Position numbers and translations under genes: made by a program. The notes beneath the pieces are model-generated. The model made no database searches and was not told where the DNA came from. It saw only the letters and a program-made list of their open reading frames with translations. From IMG/VR virus record IMGVR_UViG_3300036398_001591, positions 1-64,000 of that record: DNA of 64,000 bases. One strand, written 5' to 3'. This DNA is from a virus. The stretch's first letter is position 1; every line of letters begins with the position of its first letter. This document shows positions 57,002-64,000 of this stretch, piece by piece.

Positions 57002-57739
57002 TTATTGTGGTTTACATAATAAATTATTTCCAATTGTTTCATACCCATAATCAAAAGCATCTAAAAATTTTTTAAGATCTTCAATAATAGATTTTCTATT
57101 ATCGGAATGTTCTATGAAAATTACTGGAAAATTTTTCTTTATTGTTTTTGAAGCACCAATTAAAACATCCAAATCCATACCCTCAACATCTATTTTCAAT
57201 AGATGTATTTTTGGTATGTTATAGTATTCTACAAACCAATCTAGTGTGTTGATTTGAACAACAATCTTATTGTCGGTTCTCTGTGTAATAACATCTTCAA
57301 CTAAACTAAATGTTCCAAAATCATTCTTTTCGAAATAATTTGGTTCTTCAAACTCGACCTTAGTGTTTTCTTTACCAAGGCCTATATTATATGTATATAC
57401 GTTGTAGAGGTTATTGATGGCGGCATTACCAGATAACATCTGAAACACTTGTCTCTGGGGCTCAAAAGAGTATACTTTTCCTTTCGGAAATGCTTTCGCC
57501 ATCCAAGTTGTAAATGTTCCTATATTAGCACCAATATCAAATATCACTGGCTCAGAAAATTCTTTTATTGATTGATAGCAATTATATGCTTCTATAGTTG
57601 AGGTATTTCCGTGGTCTAACAACCATTGCCCATGTCCCACTTGTTCTTGATTACAATCAAAACGATTCACAATCATTAAACCGTGGTCGCAACTCAATAA
57701 AACATTACGGTGAACCTTATCACCTATATTAAAGACCAT
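57002..57739 (-). CDS. FkbM-family methyltransferase
   Basis: 245 residues. SAM-binding VIFDIGANIGTFTTWMAKAF, VYSFEPQRQVFQML, then IHLLKIDVEGMDLDVLIGA and FIEHSDNR, all in FkbM order. Probably O-methylates a sugar made by neighbouring glycosyltransferases, as a cap or disguise. Confidence 0.9.
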   Translation of the reverse strand: MVFNIGDKVHRNVLLSCDHGLMIVNRFDCNQEQVGHGQWLLDHGNTSTIEAYNCYQSIKEFSEPVIFDIGANIGTFTTWMAKAFPKGKVYSFEPQRQVFQMLSGNAAINNLYNVYTYNIGLGKENTKVEFEEPNYFEKNDFGTFSLVEDVITQRTDNKIVVQINTLDWFVEYYNIPKIHLLKIDVEGMDLDVLIGASKTIKKNFPVIFIEHSDNRKSIIEDLKKFLDAFDYGYETIGNNLLCKPQ

Positions 57740-57740
57740 T

Positions 57741-58421
57741 TTATTCTTTCAATTTTACAAATGCAGTTTGAAAAGAATCTGGTAAATGTATAAGTTCTAT
57801 TTTGTGCCAGTGTGACTGTATAAACATTTCAATACCCATTCTGGGTGAAAGTTGTACTGGAGCACTACCGTGTTCATCAACAAGTTTCCAACCTATTGAA
57901 TCATCACAGAGCATAACTCCACCGACAGGCAATAATCTCCAAGACAAAATCATATCTTCCAACACGGCGGCAGATGTATGGTCACCATCGACAAAAATAA
58001 ATTCTGCTTTTTCTTTGGCAACAATCAATTCTGCCAACGCTTCGTAACTATATTTGTTGATGTATGTAACATTACCCACACATTTACTTAAATTATATTC
58101 AAAAGTTCTTTTGATTGTTTCAAAATCAAAAGCATGATTATCATTTAGTGTTGTGTGTGGGTCGATAGCGTATATTTTAAACTTGTCATTATGAATTTTA
58201 CCAAATTCTGAGGCCCAAAAGGTGGTTATACCCTCAAAACAACCAATTTCTATCATTTTATTTGGAACACCATATTTTTCAAATAGAAATTTAATATTGG
58301 TTTGTGTTCTTTCTCTACCCATATCAACTGTAGAAATGTACATATCAACTATTCCTCTTAGCCCAATCTTCAAATCTTCCTGGTTTATGCACTCTGATAA
58401 AGATGTTAATGCTCTCTGCAA
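57741..58421 (-). CDS. Class I SAM methyltransferase (Methyltransf_24-like)
   Basis: 226 residues. MIEIGCFEGITTFWASEFGK, YAIDPHTTL, then EFIFVDGDHTSAAVLEDMIL and GGVMLCDDSIGWKL define the fold. Overlaps the next methyltransferase by 77 bases. Likely a sugar or polyketide-type O-methyltransferase. Confidence 0.88.
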   Translation of the reverse strand: MQRALTSLSECINQEDLKIGLRGIVDMYISTVDMGRERTQTNIKFLFEKYGVPNKMIEIGCFEGITTFWASEFGKIHNDKFKIYAIDPHTTLNDNHAFDFETIKRTFEYNLSKCVGNVTYINKYSYEALAELIVAKEKAEFIFVDGDHTSAAVLEDMILSWRLLPVGGVMLCDDSIGWKLVDEHGSAPVQLSPRMGIEMFIQSHWHKIELIHLPDSFQTAFVKLKE

Positions 58422-58953
58422 CGTTTGCCATTGTATTTAAATTAATATCCATTTGTCTCGGTGCAAGCATACCATCTTGTTGTTGTTGCAACCAATAACT
58501 AACCATATTGTATGTCGTATCGTAAACTTCAAGATCAACGCCGTGATATAAACCGAATGTGCTGTCACTTAATTTTTTTGCAATAGATTCAAAGTTTACT
58601 TTTTGGTCAAACATTTTGAATGTTTTTGCAGACAATGGCCTGACATGAGTGTAATCATCCCAATATAAATCACATCGGTGGTGTGGTACATTTATAAACC
58701 ATTCTGCACCATCTTTGCTAACTCTATACATTTCTTTGATGATGTTAGTAAAAACTTTTGGATCTTGACCAAGATGTTCTAGAACATTATCAGCAGTAAT
58801 CTTATCAAAGAAGTTATCTTCATATGGCCAAGGTGTAACTTCAAAATCCAAAACTTCATCTGGATTACATTTTGATTCTACGTCTACGTTCCAATGGTCG
58901 TTTAATTTTTTAAATCCACAACCCATATTTAATTTTGTGTGTTCAGGTGTCAT
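58345..58953 (-). CDS. Class I SAM methyltransferase (type 11-like)
   Basis: 202 residues. LNMGCGFKKLNDHWNVDVES, then PWPYEDNFFDKITADNVLEH and FINVPHHRCDLYWDD. The glycine motif is short and the C-terminus ends in basic residues. Third methyltransferase in a row, coupled to its neighbour. Confidence 0.85.
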   Translation of the reverse strand: MTPEHTKLNMGCGFKKLNDHWNVDVESKCNPDEVLDFEVTPWPYEDNFFDKITADNVLEHLGQDPKVFTNIIKEMYRVSKDGAEWFINVPHHRCDLYWDDYTHVRPLSAKTFKMFDQKVNFESIAKKLSDSTFGLYHGVDLEVYDTTYNMVSYWLQQQQDGMLAPRQMDINLNTMANVAESINIFIRVHKPGRFEDWAKRNS

Positions 58954-58962
58954 AATATTTCC

Positions 58963-59769
58963 TTAAATCCAGGCATCCCAAAAAATCTCACGGTTGTACT
59001 GGTCATACAAATCCAATCCAAGATATTCGACACAGTTAACTGTTGTTTTTTCAAGTGAGGACTTCACAGTATGCAAGTTAGGCAAACCTATTGCAAGATC
59101 ATTGTACTTTTCGATTTGCTCTATTTTGGTGTAGTCGTGTTTGAATTCTGGTAATTCAAAAAAGTCATAGATTCTTTTTGTTTGACTTTTTGGACTATTA
59201 CAGAAACGATTATAGTCAATGAACAGGAATCTATCAAGGTATCCCATAGTAATAGCATCTTTAAGATTTCTATGACTTAAACCCATTGCACCATCTGGTC
59301 CGGCATAGTAGTATGCTCTTGATGCAATGTTAGAACCTTCTCGCAAATGTGCATCGACATTAGTAAAAAATAATGGATTATCTTTACGCATTCTTTCGAA
59401 TGAAGTTAAAATCTCTGCTGGATTCCTAACACAAATTACCATCTTTACTTGTTTTTGTAAGACAGCTTCCAGTTGACCAATCAGTGGAACCCAACCTCTA
59501 TCTTTATCAAATACAATCGGCTTGTCGATGTGTGAATAGTACCCATCAAGAACGCCGTTTAAGACACCAAGTTTTGCTTGATCGTTTCGGTATTCTTTAT
59601 TAGCTTCGATACTACTCCAACTAGCATTGATTGATCCAAAAATGGATGCTAAAGAACTTACAGATTCTCCGTGAATCTTTGGGTTTTGTTTAAGTATATT
59701 TGTTATAAGGGTTGATCCTGATCTAGGTAACCCAGAAATAAAATATAAATTGTCTTTTTTCATTTTCAC
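58963..59769 (-). CDS. Sulfotransferase
   Basis: 268 residues. FISGLPRSGSTLITNILKQN is the 5'-phosphosulfate binding loop and VICVRNPAEILTSFERMRKD the 3'-phosphate loop, both typical. C-terminal RIYDFFELPEF fits. Would use PAPS; the APS-kinase-like gene at 55382 could help supply it. Target probably a sugar or protein at the cell surface. Confidence 0.9.
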   Translation of the reverse strand: MKMKKDNLYFISGLPRSGSTLITNILKQNPKIHGESVSSLASIFGSINASWSSIEANKEYRNDQAKLGVLNGVLDGYYSHIDKPIVFDKDRGWVPLIGQLEAVLQKQVKMVICVRNPAEILTSFERMRKDNPLFFTNVDAHLREGSNIASRAYYYAGPDGAMGLSHRNLKDAITMGYLDRFLFIDYNRFCNSPKSQTKRIYDFFELPEFKHDYTKIEQIEKYNDLAIGLPNLHTVKSSLEKTTVNCVEYLGLDLYDQYNREIFWDAWI

Positions 59770-59801
59770 TCCAATAAAAAATTATGTATGAATTATATAT
59801 G

Positions 59802-60857
59802 TTACTCTTTAATTGCTTCTTCTGTTGGTTTAGGAAAAAGTTTTGTTAATTCGGCAGAAACTTCTTCAAAAGTGTCTTCCCATTTTCCAAATTTTTGCTG
59901 CCTAAAAACCCTTGTCGTATCTTCATACCATGGACTATGTTCACCGCCATGGGCCCAAACGTGATATGGTAAAAGTGGAACAATAACCCAAGTTGGTTTA
60001 CCCATAGCAGAAGCAATGTGTGCGATGCTTGTACATGAAGTAATAACCAAATCCAAATTCTGAATACAAGCTACAGTATCTTCCCAAGATATAATCAAGT
60101 GTTGCAGATCGGAAACCTCATCAGGTAATTCTCTCAAGTCGGTGTCTCTCTGTAAACTATAGAACTGTATATGTTCATTATTTTTATATAGGTTGATTAA
60201 TTTTTCTGCTGGGAATACGCGAAACTGTTGGTGTTCAAAAAGTGGGCTGCCACTCCAACGAATACCAATTTTTATTTGCTTTTTGGTATTTAAAATTGAT
60301 TTCCAAATGTCAATACTTTCATTTTTAGGAAAAATGTATGGCTGACTAGGCAACGTTTCAAACGTATGACCAAATAACCAACTACAGCTAAATCCAGGAA
60401 TCCAATAGTCGTGAAAAGTGGAACTTACTTCATCGAGTGTTATGCACTTTTGAGTGCCGGGAACTCTATTGAATATGGGATGTAGTGATTTTTCACAACA
60501 AAGAATTGCTATACCACCTCTTTTCCAAACTTCAGTGGCAAATCTGGCATAGATGATTTGATCTCCAAAACCACACTCCATATTAAGTATGACTGTTTTT
60601 CCGGTTAAATCATCTTGGCCATTCCAAATAGGTTTACTTGTGTTGAGTTTGCCTGAACCGTATACTTTAAGTCCTCTGCCATATTCAAGGCATTGAAAGC
60701 CTTCTTGCAATTTACCTTGATTAATTAAAAACCAACCTCGGTTAAATTTTGCTCTCGGATCTGTAGGATCATTTGCTTCCATTTGCTCTGCAAGTTTCCA
60801 GCCTTCTGCAAACCTGCCACGTATCATCAAATTCAGTTGTTGATCTATCAAATGCAT
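59802..60857 (-). CDS. TPR-like plus GT9-like glycosyltransferase (heptosyltransferase fold)
   Basis: 351 residues. First 65 residues are one or two TPR helices (FNRGWFLINQGKLQEGFQCL). The remainder has GT-B features: MECGFGDQIIYARFATEVWK, IKIGIRWSGSPLFEHQQFRV, LDLVITSCTSIAHIASAMGK, then PTWVIVPLLPYHVWAH. The second block resembles ADP-heptose:LPS heptosyltransferases, which fits the ADP-heptose cassette at 13925-16127. Donor is inference. Confidence 0.8.
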   Translation of the reverse strand: MHLIDQQLNLMIRGRFAEGWKLAEQMEANDPTDPRAKFNRGWFLINQGKLQEGFQCLEYGRGLKVYGSGKLNTSKPIWNGQDDLTGKTVILNMECGFGDQIIYARFATEVWKRGGIAILCCEKSLHPIFNRVPGTQKCITLDEVSSTFHDYWIPGFSCSWLFGHTFETLPSQPYIFPKNESIDIWKSILNTKKQIKIGIRWSGSPLFEHQQFRVFPAEKLINLYKNNEHIQFYSLQRDTDLRELPDEVSDLQHLIISWEDTVACIQNLDLVITSCTSIAHIASAMGKPTWVIVPLLPYHVWAHGGEHSPWYEDTTRVFRQQKFGKWEDTFEEVSAELTKLFPKPTEEAIKE

Positions 60858-60885
60858 TATAAAACTCCATTACTATTAAGTAAAA

Positions 60886-60893
60886 TATTTATC
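60886..60893 (-). promoter_or_regulatory. Possible late promoter of the GT9-like gene
   Basis: GATAAATA on the minus strand, 29 bases before the start codon, overlapping the RCC1 stop codon. Confidence 0.5.
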
Positions 60894-63800
60894 CTTTTAA
60901 AACTGCTGTTGTGTGAGTTCCACCAGCCGATACTGCGGTCCATGAACTGGAACCAATTTGCACCGGAGAAGATCTGGAGGTAGTTGTTCCATCACCCAAT
61001 CGACCTTGATAGTTTTGGCCCCAAGTGAATAACGTACCACCAGACCTAATTGCGGCAGTGTGAGCATTACCGGCCGCCACCACAGTCCATGAACTGGAAC
61101 CAATTTGAACTGGAGAAGATTTGTTGACTGTTGTTCCATCACCTAATCGACCATAATTTCCACTACCCCATGTGAACAAACGTCCATCTGATCTAATTGC
61201 GGCAGTATGGGAGTCGCCAATTGATACTGCGGTCCATGAACTGGAACCAATTTGAACTGGAGAAGATTTGACGACTGTTGTTCCATCACCTAATTGACCT
61301 AAAGTGTTTCTACCCCAAATGAATAATAATCCATCAGATCTGATTGCGGCAACGTGTCTACCTATGAAGCCACTATTCACTGCGGTCCATGAACTGGAAC
61401 CAATTTGCACTGGAGAAGATTTGGCGACTGTTGTTCCATCACCTAATTGACCATAAGTTCCATTACCCCATGTGAACAAATATCCATCAGATCTAATTGC
61501 GGCTGTGCTATTTTGTCCAGCCGATACTGCGGTCCATGAACTGGAACCAATTTGAACTGGAGAAGATCTGTCGCTTGTTGTTCCATCGCCTAATCGACCA
61601 CTATTTCCAGCACCCCATGCAAATAATAATCCATCAGATCTGATTGCGACAGCGTGAGTTGCACCAGCCGCCAGCGCAGTCCATGAACTGGAACCAATTT
61701 GAACTGGAGAAGATCTGTCGATCGTTGTTCCATCGCCTAATCGACCATAAAAGTTTCTACCCCAAGTGAATAATCTTCCATCAGATCTAATTGCAATGCT
61801 GTGTTGCTCGCCATTACCTACTGCCGTCCATGAACTAGATCCTGATTGTCGTGGAGAAAATTCCGATGATGGTATAATGATATTGCCACCAACTAACGTT
61901 AATGTGTTGACGGCTGTAAAAGTGGTTATACCAATACCTGCTTGTCCCGCCGAGTTGGTCCCGATTGCATATAAACGATTATTCGCCGCAATCACATTTG
62001 TGTGTGAACTAGACGATACCGCAGTCCATGAACTGGAACCAATTTGAACTGGAGATGAAGAACCTGCCAAACCGCCGCTACCCCATCCAAATAATTTACC
62101 ATCAGAATTAATTGCGGCAACGTTCGATTCACCAGTCGATACCGCAGTCCATGAACTGGAACCAATTTGAACTGGAGAAGATCTAGCGGATGCTCGTGTT
62201 CCGTCACCTAATTGTCCTGTGACATTACTGAAACCAAAATTGCTACCCCATGTGAACAAGTATCCATCAGATCTGATTGCTGTCATAAATTGGTCGCCAG
62301 CCGAGACCGCAGTCCATGAACTGGAACCAATTTGAATCGGTGAGGACCTGTCAAACAAAATACCTTGGCCACCCACTACGATGGGTGATGCCTCAGTAAA
62401 ACTGACAGGAGAAGTTCTTGAATTGCCTAGAGTACCATATGGGTTTGTACCCCAAATGAATAATATTCCATCAGATCTGATTGCCGAAGTGTGAGTAAAA
62501 GAACTTGCGGGCACCGCAGTCCAAGAACTGGAACCAATTTGTACCGGAGAAGATCTGGAGGTAGTTGTTCCGTCACCTAATTGAGAGTTAATGTTTCTAC
62601 CCCAAGAAAATAACTTACCATCGGATCTAATCGCCAAACTGACTTGGCCATTACTGGTCGATACCGCAGTCCATGAACTGGAACCAATTTGCACTGGAGA
62701 AGATCTGTTGAGTGTCGATGAATTACCTAATTGACCTTGTTGACCAAGACCCCAACTGAATAATATTCCATCAGATCTAATTGCAAGATTGGTGTAGCCG
62801 ATTTGATTTGATACCGCAGTCCATGAACTGGAACCAATTTGAACTGGAGAAGATTTGGCGACTGTTGTTCCATCACCTAATTGACCTTGGGCTCCGGCAC
62901 CCCAAGTGAATAATAATCCATCAGATCTGATTGCGACATTGAATGCCGCACCAGCCTGCACCGCAGTCCATGAACTGGAACCAATTTGCACTGGAGAAGA
63001 TTTGGCGACTGTTGTTCCATCGCCTAATGTGCCGGTAGTTCCTATACCCCATGTGAATAATAATCCATCAGATCTGATTGCGGCAGTGTGAGCTTGACCG
63101 GCCGCTACCGCAGTCCATGAACTGGAACCAATTTGAACTGGAGAAGATTTGTTGACTGTTGTTCCATCACCTAATCTACCATTTGTTCCAGCACCCCAAG
63201 CAAACAAACGTCCATCTGATCTAATTGCGGCAGTGTGTGAATTACTAGCCGATACTGCGGTCCATGAACTGGAACCAATTTGCACCGGAGAAGATCTGGA
63301 GGTAGTTGTTCCATCACCCAATCGACCTTGATAGTTTCTACCCCAAGTGAATAATAATCCATCAGATCTGATTGCGGCAGTGTGAGTTGCACCAGTCGAT
63401 ACCGCAGTCCAACTAAATATAGTTGATGCGGGTCCTTCAGCTTCAGTGGTAAGTTGGCCAAAAAAATTGCTACCCCATGCAAATAATAATCCATCAGACC
63501 TAATTGCGGCAGTATTCAAAAAGCCGCCAATATCCACCGCAGTCCATGAACTGGAACCAATTTGTACTGGAGAAGATTTGGAGACTGTTGTTCCATCACC
63601 TAATTGACCTGAAGTGTTTCTACCCCAAAGAAATAATAATCCATCAGACCTAATTGCGGCCGTATTGACGCCGCCAGCCGATACTGCGGTCCATGAACTG
63701 GAACCAATTTGTACTGGAGAAGATTTGCCAATAGTTGTGTTATCGCCTAATTGACCATAGTTGTTTCTACCCCAAAGAAATAATCTTCCATCAGATCTAA

Positions 63801-64000
63801 TTGCAGCCGAAAGATAAGTACCTGCCGATACTGCGGTCCATGAACTGGAACCAATTTGTACTGGAGAGGCTATAAATGGAAGTGTGCTACCCTCACCTAA
63901 TTGGCCTAGGTTGTTTCTACCCCAAGTGAATAATAATCCATCAGATCTAATTGCGACAGTGTGTGAATTTCCACCCGCAACCTTTGTCCAATTATAAACA
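60889..64000 (-). CDS. RCC1-repeat adhesin-like protein, N-terminus beyond the window
   Basis: At least 1036 residues, open to base 64000. Made almost entirely of about 50-residue RCC1/BNR-like repeats: a W-T-A-V-x-x-G core strand, H-T-A-A-I-R-S-D-G, L-F-x-W-G, then G-x-L-G-D-G-T-T and S-P-V-Q-I-G-S-S-S. Around twenty copies are visible, two shorter and divergent near 61800-62100 and 62340-62480. Expected to fold into beta propellers. Its last position in the late module suggests a tail or surface adhesin. The internal GTG at 63537 is not the start: the repeat frame continues above it. Confidence 0.85.
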   Translation of the reverse strand, partial: VYNWTKVAGGNSHTVAIRSDGLLFTWGRNNLGQLGEGSTLPFIASPVQIGSSSWTAVSAGTYLSAAIRSDGRLFLWGRNNYGQLGDNTTIGKSSPVQIGSSSWTAVSAGGVNTAAIRSDGLLFLWGRNTSGQLGDGTTVSKSSPVQIGSSSWTAVDIGGFLNTAAIRSDGLLFAWGSNFFGQLTTEAEGPASTIFSWTAVSTGATHTAAIRSDGLLFTWGRNYQGRLGDGTTTSRSSPVQIGSSSWTAVSASNSHTAAIRSDGRLFAWGAGTNGRLGDGTTVNKSSPVQIGSSSWTAVAAGQAHTAAIRSDGLLFTWGIGTTGTLGDGTTVAKSSPVQIGSSSWTAVQAGAAFNVAIRSDGLLFTWGAGAQGQLGDGTTVAKSSPVQIGSSSWTAVSNQIGYTNLAIRSDGILFSWGLGQQGQLGNSSTLNRSSPVQIGSSSWTAVSTSNGQVSLAIRSDGKLFSWGRNINSQLGDGTTTSRSSPVQIGSSSWTAVPASSFTHTSAIRSDGILFIWGTNPYGTLGNSRTSPVSFTEASPIVVGGQGILFDRSSPIQIGSSSWTAVSAGDQFMTAIRSDGYLFTWGSNFGFSNVTGQLGDGTRASARSSPVQIGSSSWTAVSTGESNVAAINSDGKLFGWGSGGLAGSSSPVQIGSSSWTAVSSSSHTNVIAANNRLYAIGTNSAGQAGIGITTFTAVNTLTLVGGNIIIPSSEFSPRQSGSSSWTAVGNGEQHSIAIRSDGRLFTWGRNFYGRLGDGTTIDRSSPVQIGSSSWTALAAGATHAVAIRSDGLLFAWGAGNSGRLGDGTTSDRSSPVQIGSSSWTAVSAGQNSTAAIRSDGYLFTWGNGTYGQLGDGTTVAKSSPVQIGSSSWTAVNSGFIGRHVAAIRSDGLLFIWGRNTLGQLGDGTTVVKSSPVQIGSSSWTAVSIGDSHTAAIRSDGRLFTWGSGNYGRLGDGTTVNKSSPVQIGSSSWTVVAAGNAHTAAIRSGGTLFTWGQNYQGRLGDGTTTSRSSPVQIGSSSWTAVSAGGTHTTAVLKG
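60900..64000 (-). repeat. Tandem near-identical repeats (about 150-165 bp) encoding RCC1 units
   Basis: The block tccatgaactggaaccaatt recurs about 20 times with few changes, followed by a variable 100-base section. High DNA identity across copies suggests recent expansion or homogenisation. Confidence 0.9.

Noticed and set aside
60897-63494. Alternative frames within the RCC1 repeats on both strands.
   Set aside because: They recur with the repeat unit and reflect its DNA periodicity, not separate genes.
63537-63537. GTG at 63537 as the start of the RCC1 protein.
   Set aside because: The same repeat frame continues upstream without a stop to the window end (base 64000).
1-64000. Prophage or plasmid origin.
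   Set aside because: No integrase, repressor, partition or attachment site was seen; gene content and order are of a lytic T4-like phage.

Overview
The window is part of the genome of a large T4-like tailed phage (myovirus), probably infecting a Gram-negative heterotroph. Evidence: collinear T4 core modules, all on the minus strand: replication/recombination (gp41, UvsX, gp43, RegA, gp62, gp44, gp45, gp1, gp46, gp47, gp55, UvsW, UvsY) and head/neck/tail (gp23-22-21-68-67-20-19-18-17-16-15-14-13). TATAAATA-like late promoters precede the structural genes. Host-type sigma70 promoters (TTGACA/TATAAT) precede tRNA and early/middle genes. Curli-type secretion genes and an ADP-heptose pathway point to an outer-membrane host; the host identity is inference. 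No integrase or lysogeny gene was seen.

Layout: 1-5736 replication genes and a 2OG-oxygenase-like gene (minus). 5800-11593 is the only plus-strand block: two holin-like membrane proteins, CsgF, CsgG, a curlin-repeat protein, a FecR-domain protein and a CHASE2 nucleotide cyclase. 11595-23847 is an RNA-rich region with 28 recognisable tRNAs covering all 20 amino acids, one degenerate tRNA-like sequence, hairpin spacers, five copies of an unfamiliar structured element with co-varying terminal stems, a Ro60-like (TROVE/DUF2828-vWA) gene directly behind three of those elements, an ADP-heptose cassette, GroES, a YkuK-like protein and small genes. 21003-40320 is nucleotide metabolism, stress proteins, replication, recombination and late sigma factor. 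40424-55113 is the virion module. 55170-60857 is a surface-chemistry island (kinase/nucleotidyltransferase, glycosyltransferases, methyltransferases, sulfotransferase). 60889-64000 is a very long RCC1-repeat protein that runs off the right edge.

Two systems stand out. (1) A compact curli-like secretion and signalling operon carried by a phage. (2) A Ro-like RNP locus: a sigma70 promoter (13780-13808), then three tandem tRNA-mimicking elements, two of which look like tRNAs permuted at the anticodon arm, then the Ro60-like gene, then a hairpin and another structured RNA. Two more copies of the terminal-stem element sit between tRNA genes. A separate promoter-RNA-terminator unit (20771-20983) looks like a new small RNA. 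Two tRNA sub-operons share a duplicated promoter followed by a boxA-like antitermination sequence.
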